From NCBI RefSeq assembly GCF_001908725.1, contig NZ_CP018725.1:1922001-1986000 (forward strand): DNA of 64,000 nucleotides, in the 5' to 3' direction. The translations under genes and the position numbers were made by a program. The notes under the pieces were generated by a model that did not search any database, was not told the DNA's origin, and worked only from the letters and a program-made list of their open reading frames with translations. This document shows, in pieces, positions 1 through 9,193 of this stretch; the first letter of the stretch is position 1, and every line of letters begins with the position of its first letter. Source of the stretch: Xanthomonas vesicatoria ATCC 35937 (GTDB taxonomy: Bacteria > Pseudomonadota > Gammaproteobacteria > Xanthomonadales > Xanthomonadaceae).

Positions 1-12
1 AGTATTGACCGT

Positions 13-666
13 ATGTCCAGCTCGCCCTCCCTCAAGTCCAAGGCCAAGAGCAACGGTCCTGGGCGTCCCAAGGATCTTGGGAAACGTGCCGCCATCCTGG
101 GGGCTGCTCGCGCGCTCTTTATGGAGCAAGGCTATGCCGGTGTCAGCATGGATGGGATCGCCGCGCAGGCCGGTGTCTCCAAGCTCACCGTCTATAGTCA
201 CTTTGGCGACAAGGAGAGCCTGTTTTCCGAGGCGATCCGCGCGCAATGCCAGCAGATGATGCCGGACGACCTGTTCGATCATGCTCCCGAAGGGGCGTTG
301 CGCGACCAGTTGATTGAAATCGCCCACGCGTTCTTTGCCATGGTCAGCACCGAGTCGGCCATTTCCACCCACCGCATGATGATGGCGCCCGGCACCGGCG
401 ACGTGCATGTGCGCGAAATGTTCTGGGAAGCCGGCCCCAAGCGAACCCAACTGGCATTGGCGGATTTCCTGTCGGCACGTGTGGCCGACGGCCAGCTCGA
501 CATCGCCGACCTGGCACGCGCGGCCTCGCAATTCTTCTGCCTGCTCAAGGGCGAGCTGTATGCCTTGATGATGTGCGGCCTGCACGGCCAGCCCACCAGC
601 GCGCAGGTGGATGAGCACATCCAATCCAGCGTGGACTTCTTCTTGAGGGCGTATGCGCCCCGTTGA
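13..666 (+). CDS. TetR/AcrR family transcriptional regulator
   Basis: This 217-residue protein has the TetR/AcrR plan: a basic, probably disordered N-terminus (residues 1-22), a helix-turn-helix at about 44-66 that includes VSKLTVYSHFGDKESLF, and a helical ligand/dimerisation domain in the rest. TetR proteins are usually dimeric repressors released by a small ligand. It lies upstream of and in the same direction as a methyltransferase gene and tolC, so control of TolC-dependent export is plausible, but no operator was identified and the ligand is unknown. The ATG at 13 is chosen because the HTH follows at the normal distance. Too little upstream sequence is present to judge the promoter. Confidence 0.9.
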   Translation: MSSSPSLKSKAKSNGPGRPKDLGKRAAILGAARALFMEQGYAGVSMDGIAAQAGVSKLTVYSHFGDKESLFSEAIRAQCQQMMPDDLFDHAPEGALRDQLIEIAHAFFAMVSTESAISTHRMMMAPGTGDVHVREMFWEAGPKRTQLALADFLSARVADGQLDIADLARAASQFFCLLKGELYALMMCGLHGQPTSAQVDEHIQSSVDFFLRAYAPR

Positions 667-794
667 TCGCCCCCCGCCTTTGGTGGCGATGACTTCCGGC
701 ACTGCGCCAGCGGCCGGCGCGCAGCGATGCTAGATGCGCCAGTTGCCCCGTGCACCGGTAAAATGCTCGCCCCACCGCGTTGGATAACCGCACC

Positions 795-1451
795 ATGACG
801 ATCGATTTCACCCAGGCCCGCGAAAAGATGGTCGAACAGCAGATCCGGCCGTGGGACGTGCTGGAGTTGCGCGTACTCGACGTGTTGGCGCGCCTGCCGC
901 GCGAAGCCTTCGTGCCGGAGGCCTACAAGACCTTGGCTTATGTCGACGTGGAAATTCCGCTGTCGGCCGGCCACAAGATGATGAAGCCGGTTGTCGAAGG
1001 CCGCATGTTGCAGGCGCTGGATCTGCAGCCAGGCGAAGACGTGCTGGAGATCGGCACCGGCACCGGGTTTTCCACCGCCTGCCTGGCCGCACTGGCGCGC
1101 GAAGTGGTCAGCCTGGAAATCGACCCGGCACTGGCCAACGCGGCGCGCGCCAATCTCAATGCCACCGGTCTGGGCAGCAATGTCCGCATCGAAACCGCCG
1201 ACGTGTTCGGCTGGCAGAGCGAGCGTCGCTTCGATGCCATCTGCGTGACGGGCGCTGTCGATACGCTGCCGACCCAGTGGCTGCAGTGGCTGCGCCCGAA
1301 CGGCCGGCTGTTTGTGGTTCGCGGTCACGCACCGGTGATGGAAGCGGTCCTGGTGCGTGGCGACGTCAACGCCCCACGCATCGAATCGTTGTTCGAAACC
1401 GACCTCGCCTATCTCCAGGGCGCCGCACCGACGCCCCGATTCCAATTCTGA
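795..1451 (+). CDS. pcm: Protein-L-isoaspartate O-methyltransferase family protein
   Basis: The protein has 218 residues. PIMT enzymes use S-adenosylmethionine to methylate isoaspartyl residues and start repair of damaged proteins in the cytoplasm. The SAM-binding motif LEIGTGTGFSTACLA and the upstream QIRPWDVL and REAFVPEAYK segments fit this family. The ATG at 795 is preferred over an in-frame TTG at 780 because MTIDFTQAREKMVEQQ is the usual N-terminus. It ends 20 nt before tolC and is probably co-transcribed with it. It may be a divergent PIMT-like protein rather than the housekeeping enzyme. Substrate activity cannot be read from the sequence. Confidence 0.85.
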   Translation: MTIDFTQAREKMVEQQIRPWDVLELRVLDVLARLPREAFVPEAYKTLAYVDVEIPLSAGHKMMKPVVEGRMLQALDLQPGEDVLEIGTGTGFSTACLAALAREVVSLEIDPALANAARANLNATGLGSNVRIETADVFGWQSERRFDAICVTGAVDTLPTQWLQWLRPNGRLFVVRGHAPVMEAVLVRGDVNAPRIESLFETDLAYLQGAAPTPRFQF

Positions 1452-1471
1452 TTCCCAAGGAAGCTTCCCCG

Positions 1472-2866
1472 ATGATCCGCCGATCCCTCGCCCTGGCCCT
1501 GGCCGCCGCCCTGTCACCGATGGCTGCGCACGCCACCGATCTGCTGCAGGTCTACGAAATGGCCCGCAACGGCGACCCGCAGCTGGCCGTGGCCGAGTCC
1601 ACGCGGCTGGTGAATCGGGAGGGGGTGGTGCAAGCACGTGCGGCGCTGCTGCCGCAGCTGGACGGTACGGCGGGCTATACGCAGGCGCACCGCAAACTGG
1701 ACACCATTAACAACTTGAATGAAGGGCGCTCCACCACCAAGCAGCGCCAGTATTCGATCCAGGGTAGCCAGACCATCTTCAATTGGGCGCAATTTGCCAA
1801 CGTACGTGCGCAGCGCGAAGTCGCGAAGGCCGCCGATTTTACGTTGGAGTCAGCAAACAACGACCTGATCACGCGCACCTCGGCGGCCTATTTCCAGGTG
1901 CTGGTGGGCATTGAGTCGCTGGCCGCAGCAGAGACAAACGAGGCAGCCGCCAAGAAGCAGTTCGACTACGCCGACAAGCGTCTTGAAGTGGGCCTGGCGC
2001 CGATCACCGACGTACACGAAGCCCGCGCCCAATACGACCAGGCGCGTGCCGACACCATCAACGCACGTAACACGCTCAAGGATTACTACCAGGCGCTGAC
2101 AGAACTCACCGGCCAGCCGGTGGTGGGCCTGCGTGCGCTACCGGAAGACTTCCGCCCGGAAGTGCCACCGGCCTACAGCAATGTCGATCAATTGGTGACC
2201 AGCGCCATTGCCGATAACCCGGCATTGAAAGCGCAGCAGTTGCAGGTCAGCGCGGCAGAGGCACAGGTCAATGCCGCGCGTGCAGGTCATTACCCGACGC
2301 TGAGCCTGGGTGCCAACGTTGGCCGTAGCAATAGCTGGGGAGGTCAAGGTGCAGCAGATCAGGCCGCCGGTAATTTCACCACCAACGGCCGCGACATCGA
2401 TACCGATTCGATCGGCGTGACCTTATCGATCCCGATCTTCGCTGGCGGCGCAACCCAGTCGGCCGTGCGCCAGGCGCTGTCCCGTCGTGACATCCAGCAG
2501 GACACCTACGAACAGCAGAAGCGCGCGCTGGACCGCAATACGCGCAATGCCTATCAGACCGTGGTGGCCGGCATCAGCGAAGTGGAAGCACGCCGTCTGG
2601 CCGTGGTCTCTGCGCAGGCCGCATACGATGCTTCGCAGGTCGGTCTGGAAGTCGGTACGCGCACCGTGCTGGACGTGGTGCAGAACCAGCGCACGTTGTT
2701 CCAGGCGCAATTGAACTACGCGCAGTCGCGCTACACCTTCTTGCAGAACCGCCTGCTGCTGGGCCAAGCCATCGGCAAGCTCGACATCACCGACCTGCAG
2801 GACGTGAACCGCCTGCTGTCGCAGGATGCCGAGTCCAAGCTGCAGGGCAGTGGCTCGTTGCAGTAG
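1472..2866 (+). CDS. tolC: TolC family outer-membrane efflux/secretion channel
   Basis: The protein has 464 residues. TolC is a trimeric outer-membrane channel with a long periplasmic tunnel that completes type I secretion and RND/MFS efflux systems. A signal peptide ends near MAAHA (residue 21), and the mature start TDLLQVYEMARNGDPQL is typical of the family. Two internally repeated alpha-helical halves follow, the second ending in the conserved YNYAQSRYTFLQNRLLLGQAIG-type segment. The gene follows the PIMT-like gene by 20 nt and is closed by a strong terminator. No inner-membrane pump or adaptor gene is adjacent, as usual for a shared TolC. The start is fixed by the signal peptide. Confidence 0.95.
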   Translation: MIRRSLALALAAALSPMAAHATDLLQVYEMARNGDPQLAVAESTRLVNREGVVQARAALLPQLDGTAGYTQAHRKLDTINNLNEGRSTTKQRQYSIQGSQTIFNWAQFANVRAQREVAKAADFTLESANNDLITRTSAAYFQVLVGIESLAAAETNEAAAKKQFDYADKRLEVGLAPITDVHEARAQYDQARADTINARNTLKDYYQALTELTGQPVVGLRALPEDFRPEVPPAYSNVDQLVTSAIADNPALKAQQLQVSAAEAQVNAARAGHYPTLSLGANVGRSNSWGGQGAADQAAGNFTTNGRDIDTDSIGVTLSIPIFAGGATQSAVRQALSRRDIQQDTYEQQKRALDRNTRNAYQTVVAGISEVEARRLAVVSAQAAYDASQVGLEVGTRTVLDVVQNQRTLFQAQLNYAQSRYTFLQNRLLLGQAIGKLDITDLQDVNRLLSQDAESKLQGSGSLQ

Positions 2867-2889
2867 GACGATCTGAGATGTAACGCAAG

Positions 2890-2915
2890 AGGCGGGCTTC
2901 AGGCCCGCCTTTTTT
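2890..2915 (+). terminator. Rho-independent terminator of tolC
   Basis: A perfect 8-bp stem (aggcgggc/gcccgcct) with a 5-nt loop runs straight into six T residues, 23 nt after the tolC stop. Confidence 0.93.
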
Positions 2916-3456
2916 GTGTGTGACTCGTCAGCCACCGAAAGACAGGTCCGACTGGTTTGGGAGGCGGACTTCGATGCTATGAATGCATGGGTTACAGAAC
3001 GCGATTGCGGCTTGGCTGCAGGTTTCTTGCCCACCTACCGTCGCGGGACACGCTGCAAGTACGTCCTTGTGAGCCCTTAAGCGGCATCCATGCCGCGTAA
3101 GGGCTCGCGACAACGGGCGAGCAAGGAACAGTCGAGATGGTCGGTATTTATGGCTTCATTAAAGCAACCGGCCGACTCTTTTCTTTTGCGGTGTCCTCGC
3201 CATTGCGTGATCGTTGGCGACATAGGTGCCGCCAACAGATCAGCAGGGATGGGCTCACGGCGTGTCCCGCGAGCGGTGAGGGAGTCGCGCACTGGACCAA
3301 CTCGGCTTGGCGCTCTGCCGATGACGCTAACGGCGCCGACAACACGATTGCGCGAACGCCACGTTGTGTCCGTTGCTCAAAGACTGCTCGATGATCTGAC
3401 TTGAGATGACTGCAACAGGTCGCTGCAATGATGCAGCACGCACTTGGATACATTTT
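2916..3456. other. Gene-free interval between convergent tolC and waaA
   Basis: About 540 bp with no supportable gene. Short open frames exist on both strands (for example 3090-3404 +) but none has a recognisable product, and the best would begin inside the palindrome at 3071-3106. The AT content is somewhat higher than in the neighbouring genes. Confidence 0.55.
3071..3106. repeat. 17-bp near-perfect palindrome
   Basis: The arms gagcccttaagcggcat and atgccgcgtaagggctc are complementary with one mismatch and are separated by only cc. As RNA it would form a very stable hairpin. It is not followed by a T-run on either strand, so it is more likely an extragenic palindromic element than a simple terminator. 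Confidence 0.6.
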
Positions 3457-4773
3457 TCAAGACGTCACACCATCACTAACCACTGGCGGCAGGTCCGATG
3501 CAATCTGCACCAGCGTGCGGGCGACCGCGCCCTTGCCATTGGCGACCAACGCCAGGCCTGCGGCGGCCATCGCTTCGCGCTGCGCCGGGTCGGCGAGCAA
3601 ACGTGCGAGATCGCGATGGACGCAGTCGGCGTCCTCGCAGATGGCCACCGCCTCGGCCTCGCGCATGCGCCGGGAGATTTCCGAAAAATTATGCAGATGC
3701 GGGCCGGTGACGGCGGGCGTGCCGACCGCCGCAGGTTCGAGCAGATTGTGTCCGCCGATCGGCTGCAGGCTGCCGCCGACGAAAGCGACCTGCGCGCATG
3801 CATAAAAGCTCATCAGCTCGCCCAGCGTATCGAGCACGAAGACCTTGTCGTGCGCTTGCGGCCACTGCTGCGCCTTGCGTGTGGCCACGCGCCATCCGCG
3901 CTCGCGCGCCAATGCCTCCACCTTTGGAAAGCGCTCTGGATGGCGTGGAGCCCATAGCAACAGCAGGTCGGGAAACTGGGTCAGCAACTGCGCATGGATA
4001 TCGGCAACGGCTGCCTCTTCGCCCTCATGGGTGCTGGCGGCAATCCAGACCGGGCGGGTTGCCGGCACATGGGTACGGAAATGCGCGACCAGGGCCTGCA
4101 ATTGGTCGGGGGCGGCGATATCGAATTTGAGATTGCCCAACGCCACCACCTGGTCCGGACGCGCGCCAAGGGTGATGAAGCGCTCTGCATCGTCCTGCGA
4201 CTGCGCCGCCACACACGTCACCGTGCGCAGCGCGCGGCTGATCAATGGCGCCAGCACGCGGTAGCCGCGCAGCGAGCGCGCCGACAAGCGTGCATTGAGG
4301 ATATACAGCGGAATCTGGCGGTCGCGGCAGCCAAACAACATGTTCGGCCATAGCTCGGTTTCCAGGATCAGCGCCAGGCGCGGGCGAAAATGTTCAAGAA
4401 ATCTCCCTACGCTGCCGGGCACGTCGTACGGCAGATACACATGGTCGACCGCATCGCCCCACACCGCGCGGACGCGCTCGGACCCGGTGGGCGTAATGGT
4501 GGTGATGACCCAGCGGATATCCGGGCGCTGCGCACGCAAGGCGTTGACCAGCGGCGCGGCCGCATTGACCTCGCCCACCGACACCGCGTGCACCCATACC
4601 CGCGGCCGCCCGCAGGCATGCGTGTAAGAGGCGTAGCGCTCGTTCCACCGATTGAAGTATTCGCGCACACGGAAACCGCGCCACACCAGGTGGTACACCG
4701 TGACCGGCAACAACAGGTAGAGCAGCGCCGAGTACAGCCCGCGCAACAGCCATTCGATCGGGTCTTTCCGCAT
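3457..4773 (-). CDS. waaA: 3-deoxy-D-manno-octulosonic acid (Kdo) transferase
   Basis: The protein has 438 residues. WaaA transfers Kdo from CMP-Kdo to lipid IVA at the cytoplasmic face of the inner membrane, the first step of LPS core assembly. An N-terminal anchor (LYSALLYLLLPVTVYHLVW) precedes a GT-B fold with WVHAVSVGEVNAAAPL (the conserved Glu region), ETELWPN and GGSLQPIGGHNLLEPAA. The ATG at 4773 (MRKDPIEWLLRG) is chosen over an in-frame start 19 codons upstream because family members begin at the membrane anchor. It is divergent from the LpxL-type acyltransferase at 4850, so early core and late lipid A acylation genes share an intergenic region. Length is normal for the family. Confidence 0.96.
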   Translation of the reverse strand: MRKDPIEWLLRGLYSALLYLLLPVTVYHLVWRGFRVREYFNRWNERYASYTHACGRPRVWVHAVSVGEVNAAAPLVNALRAQRPDIRWVITTITPTGSERVRAVWGDAVDHVYLPYDVPGSVGRFLEHFRPRLALILETELWPNMLFGCRDRQIPLYILNARLSARSLRGYRVLAPLISRALRTVTCVAAQSQDDAERFITLGARPDQVVALGNLKFDIAAPDQLQALVAHFRTHVPATRPVWIAASTHEGEEAAVADIHAQLLTQFPDLLLLWAPRHPERFPKVEALARERGWRVATRKAQQWPQAHDKVFVLDTLGELMSFYACAQVAFVGGSLQPIGGHNLLEPAAVGTPAVTGPHLHNFSEISRRMREAEAVAICEDADCVHRDLARLLADPAQREAMAAAGLALVANGKGAVARTLVQIASDLPPVVSDGVTS

Positions 4774-4849
4774 CCGTGCAGGATACGGGAGCGCCCGCAC
4801 GTGCGCATGTGCACGCTGCCCGATGCGCACGATCCCTTAGAATTGGCGC

Positions 4850-5770
4850 ATGTCCGAGTCCGCCAACGTCGCCGTCCGCCCTTCCCTGCGCAACCCCAGG
4901 CATTGGCCCATGTTTCTGGGCCTTGCGGTGATGGTGCTGGCCGGGCGTCTGCCCTGGACCCTGCAGCGCGCAATAGGACGTGGCGTGGGCTGGATCGCGA
5001 TGCGGGTGGCAGGCACACGTCGGCGCGCTGCCGAGGTCAACCTCACACTGTGTTTTCCCGAGCAGGACGATGCCTGGCGGGCGCGACTGCTGCGCGATAG
5101 TTTCGATGCGCTGGGCGTGGGCCTGTTCGAGTTCGCGCGCGCGTGGTGGGGCAGCATCGATGCCATTCGCCCGGGCGTGCAGATCGAAGGCCTGGAACAT
5201 CTGCAGCAGCTGCAGGAACAAAAGCGCGGCGTGTTGCTGGTGTCCGGCCACTTCATGACGCTGGAAATGTGCGGGCGCCTGCTGTGCGACCACGTGCCGC
5301 TGGCCGGCATGTACCGCAGGCACCGGAACCCGGTGTTCGAATGGGCGGTCAAGCGCGGCCGCTTGCGCTATGCCACGCACATGTTCGCCAACGAAGACCT
5401 GCGCGCCACCATCAAGCACCTCAAGCGCGGCGGTTTCCTGTGGTACGCGCCGGACCAGGACATGCGCGGCAAGGACACCGTGTTCGTGCCGTTCTTCGGG
5501 CATCCGGCCTCCACCATCACTGCCACCCATCAGCTGGCACGGCTGACCGGTTGCGCGGTGGTACCGTATTTCCATCGCCGCGAAGGCGGCCGCTACATCC
5601 TCAAGATCGCGCCGCCGCTGGCAGGCATTCCGTCGGAGGATGTGATCGCCGATACCGCGCAGGTCAATGCGGCGATCGAGGACATGGTGCGCGAGGCGCC
5701 GGATCAATATTTATGGATCCATCGCCGCTTCAAGCGTCAGCCGGGTGGACGCAGCGCGTTCTATCAATGA
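4850..5770 (+). CDS. LpxL/HtrB-type lipid A late acyltransferase
   Basis: The protein has 306 residues. LpxL-family enzymes add a secondary acyl chain from acyl-ACP to Kdo2-lipid IVA at the inner membrane. The HX4(D/E) catalytic motif is H134-FMTL-E139 within LLVSGHFMTLEMCGR. MYRRHRNP and WYAPDQDMRGKDTVFVPFFG are further family blocks, and an N-terminal hydrophobic helix (MFLGLAVMVLAGRLPW) gives membrane association. It is divergent from waaA. Which acyl chain is added, and whether it is LpxL, LpxM or LpxP, cannot be decided here, so no symbol is given. Confidence 0.93.
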   Translation: MSESANVAVRPSLRNPRHWPMFLGLAVMVLAGRLPWTLQRAIGRGVGWIAMRVAGTRRRAAEVNLTLCFPEQDDAWRARLLRDSFDALGVGLFEFARAWWGSIDAIRPGVQIEGLEHLQQLQEQKRGVLLVSGHFMTLEMCGRLLCDHVPLAGMYRRHRNPVFEWAVKRGRLRYATHMFANEDLRATIKHLKRGGFLWYAPDQDMRGKDTVFVPFFGHPASTITATHQLARLTGCAVVPYFHRREGGRYILKIAPPLAGIPSEDVIADTAQVNAAIEDMVREAPDQYLWIHRRFKRQPGGRSAFYQ

Positions 5771-5852
5771 GCAGTCGCCCCAGGGCGAGCCGCCGATGAC
5801 GCATTGCGCGGCCACTTTCGATCGCCGGCATGCGCGATCCCATGCAAGCGCA

Positions 5853-7187
5853 TCAGCCCAGCGGCGGCCGATCTGCGTCGTCGTTGAGCAACGCGCCGGC
5901 ATATAACCCGGCCAGCATCAGACTCAAACCGCCCCAGAAACTGGAATAGAACGCCAGATGCGTATTGAGCGGGAAAACGGTGGCCACCAAAGCGATCATC
6001 GCCGGGCGCGCCTGCTCACGCGCGGCCACACTCGAATAGCGCCACGCGCGCCATGCCTGCGCCGCGCCGGCCAGCCAGAGCAGCAAACCGATCACACCGG
6101 TTTCGGCCAGGATTTCCAGCACGATCTGATGCGCATGGAACGCCGGGCCATCGCCCCAGGCCGGCGCCTGCGCAGGGGTCGGATTACAGGCCGGATACGC
6201 CTGTCGGAACCCGCGCGCGCCCACACCGTTGAGCGGATGCGCGCGGATCATGCACAGCGCCGCGCCCCAGATCTGGCCGCGCCCGGACAAGGCGTGATCT
6301 ACGCCCTGTTCGCCATTGCCAAATGCCAGGGCGGTGCGCTGGATGCGCTCGCGCGCCTGCGGTGCCACCGCCACCACGCCGCCGGCCAACAGCACGCCGG
6401 CCAACGCAGCGGCCAGCAGGCGCCGCCCACCCAGCAGCTGCCAGCCGGACAGCAGCACGATCACGCCGTAGGTGACCCACGAGGCGCGTGACCCTGCCAA
6501 TACCAGCACCACGCCGACCGCCGCCGCTGCGCCCGCCCAGGCCCAAACAGTGCGCCGCCCCAGCGCCAGCAACAGGAACGGCGACAGGCTGGCCAGGGTC
6601 TGCCCGAACTTGAGATTGCACGGCCCCAGCACCCCGCTAAGGCGGTCGACCAGCGCCAGCTCCTGCGGCGTACACAGCCCGTGGCCGCTGATCAGCTGCT
6701 TGAGTTGATCCAGCGCGAAGAACAATGGGCTGCTGCCGATGGCGGCCTGCAACAGCGCATCCAGCGTCCACACCCCGCCGATCACCGCCAGGCCGATAAA
6801 GGTGCGGCGCCGCCGCTGCGCGTTGGCTACCGCAATCGCGCATAGCCACATGAAAGGCAGATAGCGTAGATCGGTGGCCGACTTGCGCAGCGCGCGACCG
6901 ACATCGATTGCATCGAACGCGGACAGCATCTGCGGCAGCCAGTACGCAAAGAACAACACGCTGGTCAGCGCCCAGGCCGCGCCACTGAGCAGGCGTGTGC
7001 CGCCGCGAAAGCGTGCGTGCAGCAACCGGTAGGCCGCGAACAATGCACCCAGCGACAGCACGGTTTCGGCCAAGCCGGGCGTGGACCACAACGCGACAAA
7101 CAAGAGCACCCACAGCGGCGCCCAACGCCCGGCATCGGGCGTCAATGCAGGCACGCTTACCGGGGTGTCAACGGCGGAATTCGTCAT
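5853..7187 (-). CDS. O-antigen ligase family membrane protein (Wzy_C domain)
   Basis: The protein has 444 residues with about ten to twelve predicted hydrophobic segments. The large periplasmic loop in the C-terminal half carries the Wzy_C signature: SGRGQIW, then HPLNGVGARGFR, then AHQIVLEILAETGVIGLLLWL. Members either ligate O-polysaccharide to lipid A-core (WaaL) or polymerise repeat units (Wzy). Neighbouring waaA and lpxL-type genes favour a WaaL or core-related role, but the fold alone does not separate the two. Its start overlaps the end of the upstream GT4 gene by 20 bp, so the two are probably translationally coupled. It converges on the acyltransferase gene with an 82-bp gap. Confidence 0.85.
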   Translation of the reverse strand: MTNSAVDTPVSVPALTPDAGRWAPLWVLLFVALWSTPGLAETVLSLGALFAAYRLLHARFRGGTRLLSGAAWALTSVLFFAYWLPQMLSAFDAIDVGRALRKSATDLRYLPFMWLCAIAVANAQRRRRTFIGLAVIGGVWTLDALLQAAIGSSPLFFALDQLKQLISGHGLCTPQELALVDRLSGVLGPCNLKFGQTLASLSPFLLLALGRRTVWAWAGAAAAVGVVLVLAGSRASWVTYGVIVLLSGWQLLGGRRLLAAALAGVLLAGGVVAVAPQARERIQRTALAFGNGEQGVDHALSGRGQIWGAALCMIRAHPLNGVGARGFRQAYPACNPTPAQAPAWGDGPAFHAHQIVLEILAETGVIGLLLWLAGAAQAWRAWRYSSVAAREQARPAMIALVATVFPLNTHLAFYSSFWGGLSLMLAGLYAGALLNDDADRPPLG

Positions 7188-8280
7188 AGACCTTCAGGGT
7201 GGCCGCTTGCATGGCCTGCAACGTATAGGGAAGCACCGCCGGCGGTGTCGGCGGATGCTGCAAAAGGGCAAGCGCCTGAGCGCACAGTGCATCGGCATCG
7301 AACGCCGGCACTGCACCGCCAGGCTGCAGCTCGGCGAGCAATTCGCCAACGCCGCCATGCGCCCAGCCCAGGACCGGCCGGCCCACCGACAACGCCTCGA
7401 CCACGGTACGGCCGAAAGCTTCGGGCTTGCGCGATAGCTGCAACACCAGATCGCTGGCGGCATAGGCGTCGGCGATACGCGCCGTCGGCTCGGTAAACGC
7501 GACCGCGTCGGCCACACCCAGCCGGGCTGCCTCGGCCTCCAGCTCGCGCACATACGCCTCGCGTCCGGGTTCGCGCGCACCGGGCAGCCACAGCCAGGCC
7601 GGCACGCCGGCCGCGCGCGCATCGGCCAGCAGTTGCAGACCATCGGCATGGCCCTTCAAGCGCGTGCCGCGCCCCGGCAACAGCAGCAGCGGCGCGTCGG
7701 AAGGCAGCCCTGGCAGCAGGGACTGCGCCCACTTGCGCGCACGGTGATCTGGATGTAAGCGGCGCGGAAACTGCGCGATGTCGACGCCGCGCGGAATCGT
7801 GCGCAGGCGGCCTGGATCGGTCTGCGGGTAATGCGCGCAGACATAGTCCCGCACGGTTTGCGAGACGCAGATGACGCGCTCGCCATAGGTCATGACCGCG
7901 CTATAACGGCTGGGCGAGTTGAGCCCGTGCACGGTGGTGACGAAGCGCGGACGCGTGGCGGCAGGCATGCCGCGTAGCGCGTACCAGCCCAGCCAGGCCG
8001 GCAGCCGCGAACGCGCATGCACGATGTCCGCGCCGAGTTCGGCAAACAGACGGCGCAGGCCGACCACATGACGCAGGGTCAACAGCGACTTGCGGCCAAT
8101 GTCCAACGTGAGGTGTTCGCCACCCGCCTCCAGCAACGGCTGGACCAGGCGACCGCCGGCCGACACCACCACGGCACGATGGCCGGCGCGCACCAGCGCG
8201 GCGGTGATTTCAAGGGTGGAGCGTTCCACGCCGCCGGACTGCAGCGCCGGCAGCAGTTGCACCACGGTCAGGCGGTGCAT
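7168..8280 (-). CDS. Glycosyltransferase family 4 (LPS core-type)
   Basis: The protein has 370 residues and a GT-B fold. The N-terminal domain begins RLTVVQLLPALQSGGVERSTLE, typical of the acceptor domain of GT4 enzymes. The C-terminal domain has the E-x7-E nucleotide-sugar motif in PEAFGRTVVEALSVGRPVLG. The product is cytoplasmic and probably adds a hexose to LPS core or another envelope glycan. Donor and acceptor are unknown. The ATG at 8280 is preferred to an in-frame TTG at 8301, which would run into the preceding gene's stop. The 3' end overlaps the ligase-like gene by 20 bp. Confidence 0.88.
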   Translation of the reverse strand: MHRLTVVQLLPALQSGGVERSTLEITAALVRAGHRAVVVSAGGRLVQPLLEAGGEHLTLDIGRKSLLTLRHVVGLRRLFAELGADIVHARSRLPAWLGWYALRGMPAATRPRFVTTVHGLNSPSRYSAVMTYGERVICVSQTVRDYVCAHYPQTDPGRLRTIPRGVDIAQFPRRLHPDHRARKWAQSLLPGLPSDAPLLLLPGRGTRLKGHADGLQLLADARAAGVPAWLWLPGAREPGREAYVRELEAEAARLGVADAVAFTEPTARIADAYAASDLVLQLSRKPEAFGRTVVEALSVGRPVLGWAHGGVGELLAELQPGGAVPAFDADALCAQALALLQHPPTPPAVLPYTLQAMQAATLKVYDEFRR

Positions 8281-8290
8281 CCGGCCAGGA

Positions 8291-8488
8291 TCAGTCGGCA
8301 AGCACGAACAAGGCGCCGCAATACGGGCACTTGGCTTCGCCGTTGGGTTCGTCTTCGATCGGCAGGTACACGCGCGGATGCGAGTTCCACAGCGCCATCT
8401 GCGGTGTCGGGCAGCTCAGCGGCAGGTCTGCCCGCTGCACGGTGTAACGCTTTTCGGCATTGGCGGGCGCGGTGGCGGTCTGGCTCAT
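8291..8488 (-). CDS. Small zinc-finger (CHCC/NDUFS6-like) protein
   Basis: The protein has 65 residues. It fits the zf-CHCC family related to the NDUFS6 subunit, with candidate zinc ligands C26, H37, C54 and C57 (SCP...SHPR...KCPYC). A conserved stretch, HPRVYLPIEDEPNGEAKCPYCG, is typical of proteobacterial members, which are often annotated only as zinc-finger domain-containing. It lies 10 nt upstream of the GT4 gene on the same strand and is likely co-transcribed, although no functional link to LPS is known. The ATG at 8488 gives the usual family length. Confidence 0.87.
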   Translation of the reverse strand: MSQTATAPANAEKRYTVQRADLPLSCPTPQMALWNSHPRVYLPIEDEPNGEAKCPYCGALFVLAD

Positions 8489-9193
8489 GGCAGTGCGATC
8501 GGGAAACGAAGACAGAACCCGGATTCTAGCAGCCTGCCTGCATGCGCAGGGCGGCGCAGTGGGGAGCGCGTGCGATTTGCAGCCCGGAGGGCGGCGCGGG
8601 TCACGCGGAGAACCGGTCGTTGCCGGACCATGCGTGCCATTCGCAGTTGGCCGACGGGAGGTACAGGGCTGGGAGCACTGACACAACGCAACATGGGGTG
8701 CAGCTCGGAGACGGCTGCCCGACGCGTGAGACCTCCACGGCACTGATCGATTCCGCATACCGGCGCGCTTGTTGCCGGCCGCCAAAGCCGCGATGGCCGC
8801 TTCGTCGATGCACGGCAGAACGCCATGCCAGTCATGGACTCGTCACCCATGCCGTGATGCCTTTCCGCCGCAACCCGAAGTTATCAAGACGTGTCGCGTT
8901 CACTGTGAGCTGTCATCACCGCGTGCGCGTGGAGGTGAGTGTGCACACGCAGAACCCGCAAGCTCGGTGCGTGGACGACCCTCGCTCCCCGTATGCCAGC
9001 CACACACCACTCAGTGCACAGCTCGCTTGCGTGTGCTCGGTGTTTTGTCCACGATCGGCCGGCACCGGAATCTGCGCGATCGACCAGCACGCATCCATCG
9101 CGGCAACCGCTGGCAGTGCGCCGCTGCACCCGAGCCGCGCACCGATGGCGATGCAACGCTGGTATTGGTCCGCCACCAAGGAGACACCATCAC
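8489..9193. other. Gene-free divergent region upstream of the GH92 gene
   Basis: About 700 bp between the divergent zinc-finger gene (-) and the GH92 gene (+). The plus-strand frame stays open across most of it, but the translated text is Arg/Cys/His-rich and looks non-coding. A 10-bp perfect palindrome gtgtgcacac lies at 8939-8948. No convincing promoter could be assigned. Confidence 0.5.

Noticed and set aside
279..1637. A 452-codon open frame on the minus strand across the TetR and pcm region
   Set aside because: It is antisense to well-supported genes and its translation has no family resemblance; long shadow frames are expected at this GC content.
3090..3404. A possible 104-residue gene downstream of tolC
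   Set aside because: The start lies inside the 17-bp palindrome, there is no ribosome site, and no family is recognised.
8900..8948. TGTGA...TCACC and gtgtgcacac considered as Clp/CRP sites
   Set aside because: The spacing of the first is 7 rather than 6, and both lie 240 bp or more from the GH92 start.
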